A program made the position numbers and the translations under genes. The notes beneath the pieces are model-generated. The model did not search any database. It saw only the letters and a program-made list of their open reading frames with translations, and had not been told where the DNA came from. Source: Streptomyces blattellae (GTDB taxonomy: Bacteria; Actinomycetota; Actinomycetes; Streptomycetales; Streptomycetaceae). From it: a stretch of DNA of 64,000 nt. Location: NCBI RefSeq assembly GCF_009709555.1, contig NZ_WJBG01000218.1, positions 45,655 through 109,654 of the forward strand. Reading direction: 5' to 3'. Positions 8,143-16,114 of this stretch are shown piece after piece. Position 1 is the first letter of the stretch. The number at the start of each line of letters is the position of its first letter.

Positions 8143-9444
8143 GTGACCGACGCCCAAGAGACCGCAGCAGACAGCTCACTGCGAACCACCGGAGGCGCCC
8201 CTCCGGACGACGGCGGATCTTCTGTTACGGGGGCGCCGAACCCTGAACCGACCCCTTTGCTGGAGCCGCGTGACGGTATTCCGCCGGTCGTCGCCGACGA
8301 CGCCGCGCTCGCCGAGGTGATCGCCGCCTTGGCGGCCGGCTCCGGCCCCGTCGCCGTGGACGCCGAGCGTGCCTCCGGCTACCGCTACGGACAGCGCGCC
8401 TACCTGGTCCAGCTGCGTCGCGAGGGCGCGGGCACCGCGCTGATCGACCCGGTGGCCTGTCCCGACCTCTCCGGCCTCGGCGAGGCGCTGTCCGGCGTGG
8501 AGTGGGTGCTGCACGCCGCCACACAGGATCTGCCCTGCCTGAGGGAAATAGGCATGGTGCCGACGCGGCTGTTCGACACCGAGCTGGCCGGGCGGCTCGC
8601 CGGGTTCCCGCGGGTCGGGCTCGGCGCGATGGTCGAGGGCGTTCTCGGCTTCGTCCTGGAGAAGGGGCACTCGGCCGTCGACTGGTCCACCCGCCCGCTG
8701 CCCGAGCCGTGGCTGCGGTACGCCGCGCTCGATGTGGAGCTTCTCGTCGACCTGCGGGACGCGCTGGAAAAGGAGCTGGACCGGCAGGGCAAGCTGGAGT
8801 GGGCCCACCAGGAGTTCGCGGCGATCGCGGCGGCGCCGCCCGCCGAGCCGCGCAAGGACCCCTGGCGCCGTACGTCCGGGATGCACAAGGTGCGGCGGCG
8901 TCGGCAGCTGGGCGTCGTGCGCGAGCTGTGGCAGACACGGGACCTGATCGCGCAGCGGCGGGATGTCTCGCCGGGCAAGGTGCTCAGTGACGCGGCCATC
9001 GTGGAGGCCGCGCTCGCGCTTCCGGCCAACGTGCACGCGCTGGCCGCTCTGAACGGGTTCGGGCACCGGATGGGGCGGCGGCAGCTGGAGCAGTGGCAGG
9101 CGGCGGTGGACCGGGCGAAGGCGCTGGCCGACGCGCAGTTGCCGCAGCCCGGTCAGCCCGTCACCGGGCCGCCGCCGCCACGCGCCTGGGCCGACAAGGA
9201 TCCGGCCGCGGCTGCCCGGTTGTCCGCGGCTCGGGCCGGGGTTTCGGCGCTGGCCGAGGAACTGAACATGCCGCAGGAGAACCTGATCACGCCGGACACG
9301 GTGCGGAGGGTGTGCTGGGAACCGCCGGTTCCGGCTGACGCCGGGGCGGTGGGGGCGGCCCTGGCCGGGTTCGGGGCCCGGGCCTGGCAGGTTGAGCTGG
9401 TGACTCCCGTGCTGGTGGAGGCATTGTCGGCCAAGGCGCCGTAG
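8143..9444 (+). CDS. rnd: Ribonuclease D (DEDDy 3'-5' exonuclease, HRDC)
   Basis: A 433-residue exoribonuclease that trims stable RNA 3' ends. Exo I DxE is in VAVDAERASGYRYG (about residue 68), Exo II Asp in HAATQDLPCL (about 128) and Exo III YxxxD in YAALDVELLVDL (about 196), giving all four acidic residues and the Tyr of the DEDDy class. An HRDC module follows (KVLSDAAIVEAALALP; VHALAALNGFGHRMG). The C-terminal 110 residues are an actinobacterial extension. There is no Shine-Dalgarno before the GTG; TACCCT ends 6 nt upstream, so a leaderless transcript is likely. It lies 181 bp before fadA and is probably separately transcribed. Confidence 0.92.
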   Translation: MTDAQETAADSSLRTTGGAPPDDGGSSVTGAPNPEPTPLLEPRDGIPPVVADDAALAEVIAALAAGSGPVAVDAERASGYRYGQRAYLVQLRREGAGTALIDPVACPDLSGLGEALSGVEWVLHAATQDLPCLREIGMVPTRLFDTELAGRLAGFPRVGLGAMVEGVLGFVLEKGHSAVDWSTRPLPEPWLRYAALDVELLVDLRDALEKELDRQGKLEWAHQEFAAIAAAPPAEPRKDPWRRTSGMHKVRRRRQLGVVRELWQTRDLIAQRRDVSPGKVLSDAAIVEAALALPANVHALAALNGFGHRMGRRQLEQWQAAVDRAKALADAQLPQPGQPVTGPPPPRAWADKDPAAAARLSAARAGVSALAEELNMPQENLITPDTVRRVCWEPPVPADAGAVGAALAGFGARAWQVELVTPVLVEALSAKAP

Positions 9445-9548
9445 GCGGTCGCCGCCCCGCGCCCTGGAGGGTCGCGCCCGCACCGCTGACTTCGATGTGA
9501 CCTTCACCGCTCCCCCTGCCGGGGGTGTGCAGCTACGTTACCCACAAG

Positions 9549-9573
9549 TAGCATGGGTCTGAGCGCACGCTCA
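9549..9573 (+). promoter_or_regulatory. Candidate fadAB promoter with overlapping dyad operator
   Basis: TAGCAT at 9549-9554 is a plausible -10. The perfect dyad TGAGCG-CA-CGCTCA at 9560-9573 covers the expected start point, a repressor position. Beta-oxidation operons in actinobacteria are commonly controlled by TetR-type acyl-CoA-responsive repressors, but the binding protein here is not identified. Confidence 0.45.
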
Positions 9574-9625
9574 GCGCTTGCGTGACGCAGCAGTGCAGAT
9601 CCCGCATCTCTGGAGGAGAGCCATC

Positions 9626-10876
9626 GTGCCTCGTACCGTCAGGGACGTCGTCTTCGTCGACGGCGTCCGCACCCCGTTCGGCAAGGCGGGCCCGAAGGGC
9701 ATCTACCACGAGACCCGTGCCGACGACCTCGTCGTGAAGGCGATCCGGGAGCTGCTGCGCCGCAACCCCGGTCTCGACCCGAAGAAGATCGACGAGGTCG
9801 CCATCGCCGCGACCACACAGATCGGTGACCAGGGCCTGACCATCGGCCGTACGGCGGGCATCCTCGCCGGTCTGCCACAGTCGGTGCCCGGCTACTCGAT
9901 CGACCGCATGTGCGCCGGTGCGCTGACCGCGGTCACCACCACCGCGGGCTCCATCGCCTTCGGTGCGTACGACGTCGTCATCGCCGGTGGTGTCGAGCAC
10001 ATGGGACGGCACCCCATGGGCGAGGGCGTGGACCCGAACCCGCGGTTCGTCAGCGAGAAGCTGGTCGACGAGTCCGCCCTGTTCATGGGCATGACCGCCG
10101 AGAACCTGCACGACCGCTACCCGGCCATCACCAAGCAGCGCGCCGACGAATACGCCGTGCGCTCGCAGGAGAAGGCCGCGAAGGCGTACGCCAACGGCAA
10201 GATCCAGGCCGACCTGGTCCCGATCTCGGTGCGCCGGACCGCTGCAGTCGACGGCGGCTCCGCCGCGGGCTCGGCCGGGGAGACCGGCTGGGGTCTGGTG
10301 ACGGCCGATGAGCCGATGCGTCCCGGCACCACCCTGGACAGCCTCTCCGGGCTGAAGACGCCGTTCCGTGTGCACGGACGGGTCACCGCGGGTAACGCGG
10401 CCGGTCTGAACGACGGCGCCACCGCGTCGGTCATCGCGAGCGAGGACTTCGCCCGCGAGCACGATCTGCCGGTCAGAATGCGCCTAGTTTCGTATGCGTT
10501 TGCGGGCGTCGAGCCGGAGGTCATGGGCTACGGCCCGATCCCGGCGACCGAGAAGGCCCTCGCGAAGGCCGGTCTGTCGATCGAGGACATCAACCTCTTC
10601 GAGATCAATGAGGCCTTCGCCGTACAGGTCCTGGCCTTCCTGGAGCACTACGGCATCGCGGACGACGACGCGCGCGTCAACCAGTACGGCGGCGCCATCG
10701 CCTACGGCCACCCGCTGGCCTCCTCCGGCGTCCGGCTGATGACGCAGCTGGCCCGCCAGTTCGAGGAGCAGCCGGAGGTCCACTACGGCCTCACCACCAT
10801 GTGCGTCGGCTTCGGCATGGGCGCCACGGTGATCTGGGAGAACCCGCACCACAAGGACGCCGGAGGCAACAAGTGA
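9626..10876 (+). CDS. fadA: Acetyl-CoA acetyltransferase / 3-ketoacyl-CoA thiolase
   Basis: Catalyses the thiolytic last step of beta-oxidation. The 416-residue protein has the nucleophilic Cys96 in SIDRMCAGAL, the NEAFAVQ block, the catalytic His in GGAIAYGHPLASSG and the second Cys in TMCVGFGMG, so it is a complete degradative thiolase. The GTG at 9626 is selected by the strong GGAGGA 9 nt upstream. It overlaps fadB by 4 bp (GTGA), meaning translational coupling of the two subunits of the trifunctional complex. Regulation is likely through the dyad at the promoter. Confidence 0.95.
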   Translation: MPRTVRDVVFVDGVRTPFGKAGPKGIYHETRADDLVVKAIRELLRRNPGLDPKKIDEVAIAATTQIGDQGLTIGRTAGILAGLPQSVPGYSIDRMCAGALTAVTTTAGSIAFGAYDVVIAGGVEHMGRHPMGEGVDPNPRFVSEKLVDESALFMGMTAENLHDRYPAITKQRADEYAVRSQEKAAKAYANGKIQADLVPISVRRTAAVDGGSAAGSAGETGWGLVTADEPMRPGTTLDSLSGLKTPFRVHGRVTAGNAAGLNDGATASVIASEDFAREHDLPVRMRLVSYAFAGVEPEVMGYGPIPATEKALAKAGLSIEDINLFEINEAFAVQVLAFLEHYGIADDDARVNQYGGAIAYGHPLASSGVRLMTQLARQFEEQPEVHYGLTTMCVGFGMGATVIWENPHHKDAGGNK

Positions 10877-13002
10877 GCACCACCGCTGAGCTCCTGAAGG
10901 GCGCGGCCGAGCTGTTCCCGGACGAGGTCGTCACCCAGGCGCACGTACGCCACCTCGACCTGCCGTACGGGGCCGGCCGTTTCGCGCTGATCACGCTCGA
11001 CAACGGTTTCGACCACACCAAGCCGACCACCTTCGGCCCGGCCTCGCTGGCGAACCTCGACGCCGCCCTCGACCAGGTCGAGGCGGAGGCCGCGGCCGGT
11101 GACATCGTCGGAGCCGGTGTCACCGGCAAGCCGTTCATCTTCGCGGTCGGCGCCGACCTCAAGGGCGTCGAGCTGCTGAAGGAGCACAAGGACGCGCTGG
11201 CCATCGGCAAGGGCGGCCACGAGGTCTTGGGGCGCCTCGCGTCCCTCGCCGTGCCGACGTTCGCGTACTACAACGGCGCCGCGATGGGCGGTGGCGTCGA
11301 GGTCGGTCTGCACTGCACGTACCGCACTGTGTCCGCGGCCCTGCCCGCCTTCTCGCTCCCCGAGGTCTTCCTCGGTCTGGTCCCCGGCTGGGGCGGCTGC
11401 ACCCTGCTGCCGAACCTGATCGGCGCCGACAAGGCCGTCTCGGTGATCATCGAGAACTCGCTCAACCAGAACAAGCAGCTCAAGGGCGCGCAGGTCTACG
11501 AACTGGGCATCGCCGACGCGCTGTTCGAGGGCGCGGATTTCCTGGAGCAGTCCCTGCTGTGGACGGCGTCCGTCCTCAAGGGCGAGATCGTCGTCGACCG
11601 CCCGGTGATCGACCGCGGTGAGGCCTGGGACCAGGCCGTCGCCAAGGGCCGCTTCATCGCGGACGGCAAGGTGCACGGGGCCGCTCCGGCCGCCTACCGC
11701 GCCCTCGACATCATCGCCGCCGCCAAGAACGGCGACCTCCAGCAGGGTTACGACGCCGAGGACGCGGCGCTCGCCGACCTGATCATGGGTGGCGAACTGC
11801 GCGCCGGCATCTACGCGTTCAACCTGGTACAGAAGCGGGGCAAGCGCCCGGCCGGTGCGCCGGACAAGAAGCTGGCCCGCCCGGTCACCAAGGTGGGCGT
11901 GGTCGGCGCGGGCCTGATGGCCAGCCAGCTCGCCCTCCTCTTCCTGCGCCGCCTGGAGGTGCCGGTCGTGCTGACCGACATCGACCAGGAGCGGGTCGAC
12001 AAGGGTGTGGGCTACGTCCACGCCGAGATCGAGAAGCTGCTCGGCAAGGGCCGTATCAACCAGGACAAGGCCAACCGTCTGAAGGCCCTGGTCACCGGTG
12101 TGCTGGACAAGGCCGAGGGCTTCGCGGACGCGGACTTCGTGATCGAGGCCGTGTTCGAGGAGATCGGCGTCAAGCAGCAGGTGTTCGCGGAGGTCGAGGC
12201 GGTGGCCCCGGCGCACGCGATCCTCGCCACCAACACCTCCTCCCTCTCCGTCTCGGAGATGGCGTCGAAGCTGAAGAACCCCGAGCGGGTCGTCGGTTTC
12301 CACTTCTTCAACCCGGTCGCGATCCTCCCGCTGCTGGAGATCGTCCGCGGTGAGCAGACGGACGACGCCTCGCTGGCGACCGCGTTCGCCGTCGCCAAGA
12401 AGCTGAAGAAGACCGCGGTTCTGGTCAAGGACGCCCCGGCGTTCGTCGTGAACCGCATCCTCACCCGCTTCATGGGCGAGATCCAGAACGTCATCGACGA
12501 GGGCACCCCGGTCGAGGTCGCGGAGAAGGCGGTGGAGCCCCTGGGCCTGCCGATGTCTCCTCTCGTCCTCCTGGAGCTGGTCGGTCCCGCGATCGGCCTG
12601 CATGTCTCACAGACCCTCAACCGGGCTTTTCCGGACCGCTTCACGGTCTCCCCCAACCTCGCGGCCGTCGTCAAGGCGGGCAAGCGCGGCTTCTACATGT
12701 ACGACAGCGGTAAGCCGGAGCTCGACCCCGAGGTCGCCGCGCTGCTGAAGCAGGGCGATGTCGTCCTGACCGAGGAGCAGGTACGGGCGCGCGTCCTGGA
12801 CGCGGTGGCGCAGGAGATCGGGCTCATGCTCGACGAGGGTGTCGTCGCCGAGGCCCAGGACATCGACCTCTGCCTGATCACCGGCGCCGGCTGGCCCTTC
12901 CACCTGGGCGGCATCACGCCGTACCTGGACCGTGAGGGCGTGTCGGAGCGGGTGAACGGGAAGCGGTTCCTGGAAGCGGGCGTGGCCAGCGTCCCCGTAT
13001 GA
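10873..13002 (+). CDS. fadB: Fatty-acid oxidation enzyme: enoyl-CoA hydratase / 3-hydroxyacyl-CoA dehydrogenase
   Basis: A 709-residue bifunctional beta-oxidation subunit. Residues about 1-190 are the crotonase fold (GKPFIFAVGADLKG; AMGGGVEVGLHCTYR; PEVFLGLVPGWGGC, the last with the catalytic-Glu region). Residues from about 333 form the NAD-binding dehydrogenase (KVGVVGAGLMASQLA), with the catalytic His block VVGFHFFNPVAILPLLEIV, followed by two C-terminal 3HCDH domains. The third Gly of the GxGxxG motif is Ala, a tolerated change. GTG at 10873 follows GGAGG and overlaps the fadA stop. It acts with FadA as the alpha subunit of the complex. Confidence 0.94.
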   Translation: MSTTAELLKGAAELFPDEVVTQAHVRHLDLPYGAGRFALITLDNGFDHTKPTTFGPASLANLDAALDQVEAEAAAGDIVGAGVTGKPFIFAVGADLKGVELLKEHKDALAIGKGGHEVLGRLASLAVPTFAYYNGAAMGGGVEVGLHCTYRTVSAALPAFSLPEVFLGLVPGWGGCTLLPNLIGADKAVSVIIENSLNQNKQLKGAQVYELGIADALFEGADFLEQSLLWTASVLKGEIVVDRPVIDRGEAWDQAVAKGRFIADGKVHGAAPAAYRALDIIAAAKNGDLQQGYDAEDAALADLIMGGELRAGIYAFNLVQKRGKRPAGAPDKKLARPVTKVGVVGAGLMASQLALLFLRRLEVPVVLTDIDQERVDKGVGYVHAEIEKLLGKGRINQDKANRLKALVTGVLDKAEGFADADFVIEAVFEEIGVKQQVFAEVEAVAPAHAILATNTSSLSVSEMASKLKNPERVVGFHFFNPVAILPLLEIVRGEQTDDASLATAFAVAKKLKKTAVLVKDAPAFVVNRILTRFMGEIQNVIDEGTPVEVAEKAVEPLGLPMSPLVLLELVGPAIGLHVSQTLNRAFPDRFTVSPNLAAVVKAGKRGFYMYDSGKPELDPEVAALLKQGDVVLTEEQVRARVLDAVAQEIGLMLDEGVVAEAQDIDLCLITGAGWPFHLGGITPYLDREGVSERVNGKRFLEAGVASVPV

Positions 13003-13022
13003 CCGCAGCTGATGCAAGTCGG

Positions 13023-13052
13023 TGCCCCGCACGCCAACTGGTATGCGGGGCA
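13023..13052. terminator. Bidirectional terminator between fadB and the convergent propeller gene
   Basis: Stem TGCCCCGCA / TGCGGGGCA (9 bp) with a 12-nt loop, placed 20 bp after the fadB stop and 15 bp before the convergent gene's stop. Confidence 0.65.
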
Positions 13053-13067
13053 GTGGCGTTGTCGTGG

Positions 13068-14084
13068 CTAGAGGTTTTCCTGCCAGGCCGCGAGGGCGAG
13101 GCCGGGTTCGTCCTTCTGCCGGGCGAGGCGCAGGACGCCGTCCGGGGTCATGCTGGCCGCCACGACGCGTCCCTCGGCGTCCTCCGCCAGGGCGACCCGG
13201 GTGCCCGCCGGGAGCTGCGGGCCGGATTCCGTCCACCACAGGCCCGCCGACTCCAGTTCGGTCGGGTAGGCGGCGAAGGCGACCCGGCCTGAGGCCGAGC
13301 GCTGCGCGAGCAGGGTGCAGTCGTGGCCGTCCAGGACGAAGCGGAGGGTGGCCACCGGGCCGGGGCCCGCGGCGGCGATGAGCGCGATCGGGTCGCCGCC
13401 CGGCCGCCACGCGTACAGCATGCCCTCCGGGTCCGCGAAGAACAGCGTCGTGTGCTCCTTGGAGGTCGGCAGCGCGCTCAGTGTGCCCGGCTCGACGCGC
13501 ACCGGCAGCGGATCGGCCGCGACCGGGCGGGCGCCGGGTTCGTGCTGGTGCCAGCTCAGGATGGAGTCGGGGTTGGTGCCGTACACCTCGACGAGGCCCG
13601 ACTCCCCGGCGACGGCGACGAGTTCCTCGTGCACCCTGGAACCCTTGAGGTCGTGCCAGCCGTTCCAGCCGCCGCGTTCCTTCTGGTTGATGGTGTGGAC
13701 GCCCTTGCCGCGGTTGCGCACGAAGAGGTACACCCGTCCCTCGGCGTCGACGGCGACGGCGGGGGTGCCGGTCCGCTCGCCCTTCTTGTGGGGATGGCCG
13801 ATCGGGACCCAGTCCAGCGGCGCGAGGAGGGGCCGGAAGTGTGCGGAGTGCACCAGGCCGGACTCGCCCGGCACGGTGGGCCGCCAGGCGACCAGATGGG
13901 CGTAGCCGTCGGCGCCCTGACCGACCGCGACCCCGGTCTGCACACTCTGCTCGCCGCCCACTCGGCGCGGGGCGTCCCACGGGCCGCGGGGGACGCGTTC
14001 CGCCCGGCACAGGACGGCGTCGTTCGACGGCCAGTAGACGCCGAGGCGGCCGTCTCGGCCGCGGATGAGCCAGTCGCCGTTCAC
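13068..14084 (-). CDS. Beta-propeller-like protein of unknown function
   Basis: A 338-residue protein without signal peptide. It contains recurring short blocks of the form DGRLGVYW, DAEGRVYLFVRN, GLVEVYGTN, EGMLYAWRPGG, SGRVAFAAYP and DGVLRLARQ spaced about 45-60 residues apart, each a beta-strand with Trp/Tyr and a preceding Asp/Gly turn. That periodicity suggests a five- to seven-bladed propeller related to the PLL/BNR lectin-type repeats. No catalytic residues recognised. GTG at 14084 follows GAGG. It is convergent with fadB and divergent from the HIBADH gene. Function cannot be stated. Confidence 0.7.
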   Translation of the reverse strand: MNGDWLIRGRDGRLGVYWPSNDAVLCRAERVPRGPWDAPRRVGGEQSVQTGVAVGQGADGYAHLVAWRPTVPGESGLVHSAHFRPLLAPLDWVPIGHPHKKGERTGTPAVAVDAEGRVYLFVRNRGKGVHTINQKERGGWNGWHDLKGSRVHEELVAVAGESGLVEVYGTNPDSILSWHQHEPGARPVAADPLPVRVEPGTLSALPTSKEHTTLFFADPEGMLYAWRPGGDPIALIAAAGPGPVATLRFVLDGHDCTLLAQRSASGRVAFAAYPTELESAGLWWTESGPQLPAGTRVALAEDAEGRVVAASMTPDGVLRLARQKDEPGLALAAWQENL

Positions 14085-14192
14085 CGCCTCACTCTAATCG
14101 GGCGAGCCATGTACCCGGGATCGGCCCCGCGTCTCATGACGCCGAAACAGGACAGGCTCAATCCCGGCACCGTTTTACAGAGGAGCGCTCCC

Positions 14193-14223
14193 GTGTACGA
14201 GGGATCACTTGTGTGTACGAGGG
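14193..14223. repeat. Two 12-nt direct repeats upstream of the HIBADH-type gene
   Basis: GTGTACGAGGGA occurs at 14193-14204 and again at 14212-14223, inside the 198-bp gap between divergent genes. They could be a direct-repeat operator; nothing else supports this. Confidence 0.35.
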
Positions 14224-14282
14224 AGAACTCCCGTATGCGGGGAAGCTCTCCCGCACACCCGCGACACAGAAAGTTGACGCAG

Positions 14283-15173
14283 ATGACCGACCAGCTGACC
14301 GTGAGCGTCCTGGGCACCGGGATCATGGGCGCCGCGATGGCCCGCAACCTCGCGAAGTCCGGGCACGCCGTGCGGGCCTGGAACCGCACCCGCGCCAAGG
14401 CGGAGCCCCTCGCCGCCGACGGTGCCCGCGTCGCCGACACGCCCGCCGACGCCGTCCAGGGCGCCGATGTCGTACTGACCATGCTGCACGACGGCCCCGC
14501 CGCGCTGGACGTCATGCGCGAGGCCGCGCCGGGCCTGCGTTCCGGGACCGTCTGGGTGCAGTCCAGCACCACCGGACTCGACTCGATCGCCGATCTGGCC
14601 GCCTTCGCCCACCGACACGGCCTGGTGTTCTACGACGCACCCGTGCTGGGCACCCGGCAGCCCGCCGAGGCCGGGCAGCTCACCGTGCTCGCTGCCGGGC
14701 CGGAGCGGGGGCGGGAGACCGTGACGCCGGTGTTCGGCGCGGTCGGTGCGCGCACCGTGTGGACCGGGGAGGACGGGGCGGCGGGCAGCGCGACGCGGCT
14801 GAAGCTGGTGGCCAACAGCTGGGTGCTCGCCGCGACCGTCGCCGCCGGTGAGGTGCTGGCTCTGGCCAAGGCGCTGGAGGTGGATCCGCAGGGGTTCTTC
14901 GACCTCATCGCGGGCGGGCCGCTCGACATGGGGTATCTGCGGGCGAAGGCCGGGCTGGTGCTCAACGACCAGTTGACGCCCGCGCAGTTCGCGGTGACGA
15001 CCGCGGTGAAGGACGCGCGGCTGATCGTCGAGGCCGGTGAGCGGCGGGGGGTGCGGCTGGATGTCGCCGCGGCCGGGGTGGAGCGGCTGGAACGGGCTGT
15101 AGTGCTGGGGCACGGCGACGAGGACATGGCAGCGGCGTACTTCGCGAGCTTCGACGAGAAGTCGGAGGACTGA
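14283..15173 (+). CDS. 3-hydroxyisobutyrate dehydrogenase-family NAD(P)-dependent oxidoreductase
   Basis: A 296-residue beta-hydroxyacid dehydrogenase. The Rossmann motif is VLGTGIMGAAMARNLAKSGH (GxGxxG at residues 11-16), followed by the family WNRTRAKAEPL segment after strand 2 that sets NADP preference. The catalytic Lys is in SATRLKLVANSW and the C-terminal helical domain contains FDLIAGGPLDMGYL. Substrate could be 3-hydroxyisobutyrate, tartronate semialdehyde or an imine (IRED-like); the motif around the Lys is standard so dehydrogenase is favoured. ATG at 14283 is the first before the Rossmann motif. It is a stand-alone gene. Confidence 0.85.
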   Translation: MTDQLTVSVLGTGIMGAAMARNLAKSGHAVRAWNRTRAKAEPLAADGARVADTPADAVQGADVVLTMLHDGPAALDVMREAAPGLRSGTVWVQSSTTGLDSIADLAAFAHRHGLVFYDAPVLGTRQPAEAGQLTVLAAGPERGRETVTPVFGAVGARTVWTGEDGAAGSATRLKLVANSWVLAATVAAGEVLALAKALEVDPQGFFDLIAGGPLDMGYLRAKAGLVLNDQLTPAQFAVTTAVKDARLIVEAGERRGVRLDVAAAGVERLERAVVLGHGDEDMAAAYFASFDEKSED

Positions 15174-15175
15174 GC

Positions 15176-15250
15176 GGGGTTGGGGCTGGGCCGGGGGGGT
15201 GGGTCACGCGGGCCCCGGCACCGTGGTGGCTGGGTTGGGGTGGGGTGGGG
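15176..15250 (+). repeat. Two G-quadruplex-forming tracts
   Basis: G-runs at 15176-15203 (GGGG, GGGG, GGG, G7, GGG) and 15232-15250 (GGG, GGGG, GGGG, GGGG) are each separated by 1-2 nt, the pattern of very stable G4 structures. They fill the space between the HIBADH gene stop and the duplicated ligase fragment, the left end of which lies 6 bp after the second tract. Confidence 0.6.
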
Positions 15251-15255
15251 CAGCG

Positions 15256-15408
15256 CGGCGGGACGCCGAGGCGCTGGGCGGCTTCGTGAAGGCGGAACTG
15301 GCGCCCTACAAGTGCCCGCGCGAGGTGGTCTTCCTGGACGCGCCGCCGCGCACGGCGACCGGCGAACTCCAGCGCTTCAGGCTGCGCGCCGACGCAGCTC
15401 GGCGCTGA
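15256..15408 (+). pseudogene. Duplicated 3' end of an acyl-CoA ligase gene (gene remnant)
   Basis: By eye, bases 15256-15395 match 62405-62544, the 3' end of the aminobenzoate/benzoate-CoA ligase gene elsewhere in this window, at 137 of 140 positions, in the same orientation. The copy encodes DAEALGGFVKAELAPYKCPREVVFLDAP and then PRTATGELQRFRLRADA, ending at a new TGA at 15406-15408. All three differences change amino acids, and one turns the catalytic A10 lysine of the adenylate-forming family (TATGK) into Glu. There is no start or upstream ligase sequence, so it is a non-functional fragment. Near identity implies a recent duplication or gene conversion. The gap 15174-15511 otherwise holds only the G-rich tracts. 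Confidence 0.88.
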
Positions 15409-15511
15409 CGGGGTGCCGCTCGCGCCCAGCCTCGCTCCCCCCTCGCCCCGGGCGGCACGCATGCCCGCAGCCGGGCGGATATGCGGCCGCCCGGCGTGCG
15501 ACCCTGGCGCC

Positions 15512-15889
15512 ATGGATGACAATCCCCCGCTGCTCCTCATCGTCGATGCCGCCAATGTCGTCGGGTCGGTGCCCGACGGGTGGTGGCGGGATCGGCGGGG
15601 GGCCGCGGAGCGCTTGCGGGATGCCCTGGCTGCCGAGGGGTTGCCGGGACATGCCGGGCCCTTGGAGACCGTGCTCGTGGTCGAGGGGGCGGCTCGGGGG
15701 GTGGAGTCCGTGCCGGGGGTACGGGTCGAGGCCGCGCCCGGGAGCGGTGACGACCACATCGTCGAGCTGGTCGCGCGGGCGGCGAACGGCCGAAACTGTC
15801 TCGTCGTCACGGCCGACCGTGAACTGCGGCGCCGAGCAACGGCGTTGGGAGCGGAGGTCACCGGCCCCCGATCGATCCGCCGCCGGTGA
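15512..15889 (+). CDS. Small NYN/PIN-like protein (annotated in relatives as NTP pyrophosphohydrolase)
   Basis: A 125-residue cytosolic protein with the acidic pattern of NYN/PIN nuclease-like folds: LLIVDAANVVGS at residues 7-18 (first Asp), a central GSGDDHIVELVARA (about 77-90) and LVVTADRELRRRATALGAEVTG (about 97-118), the third acidic site. Related streptomycete proteins are often labelled NTP pyrophosphohydrolase; nuclease-like activity is an equally fair guess. The ATG at 15512 has no Shine-Dalgarno but a GACCCT hexamer 6-7 nt upstream, so it may be leaderless. Confidence 0.65.
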   Translation: MDDNPPLLLIVDAANVVGSVPDGWWRDRRGAAERLRDALAAEGLPGHAGPLETVLVVEGAARGVESVPGVRVEAAPGSGDDHIVELVARAANGRNCLVVTADRELRRRATALGAEVTGPRSIRRR

Positions 15890-15956
15890 TCCCGTCCCAG
15901 ACACCGGGCGGCACCGACCAGGACACGTCCCACCGCGCCGCCGTTCCGTGTGCCGG

Positions 15957-16046
15957 GCGCGGATCCGGCACGCATCCGGCACGCGCCCGGCACGGACCCC
16001 GACGCGCGCCCAGCACGCATCCGGCGCGGACCCGGCGAGCCTGTCG
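15957..16046. repeat. Imperfect ~11-nt tandem repeats
   Basis: Repeated CATCCGGCACG, GCCCGGCACGG and GCATCCGGCGCGG units run through the gap after the NYN-like gene. No open frame fits them. Confidence 0.4.
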
Positions 16047-16060
16047 GTTGGCTGTTCCGG

Positions 16061-16092
16061 CCCGCAGACTTCAGTGGAGTGGGGTCTGCGGG
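16061..16092. terminator. Bidirectional terminator before the APC permease stop
   Basis: Stem CCCGCAGAC / GTCTGCGGG (9 bp) with a 14-nt loop, 23 bp beyond the permease stop codon; it can also serve the convergent NYN-like gene. Confidence 0.6.
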
Positions 16093-16114
16093 GTCGTATC
16101 GGCGGCTCGGTCGG

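Noticed and set aside
10783..12603. A 606-residue minus-strand frame opposite fadB
   Set aside because: Acidic/His-rich nonsense composition and exact antisense register to fadB codons.
13003..13067. Search for a tRNA gene in the fadB downstream gap
   Set aside because: The only structure is a single 9-bp hairpin; no cloverleaf, T-loop or anticodon arm. No tRNA was recognised anywhere in the window.
14182..14191. GGAGCGCTCC resembling the core of a CebR box
   Set aside because: Only the 10-nt core is present; the flanking bases needed for the 14-nt operator differ, and the neighbouring gene is not a cellulose-use gene.
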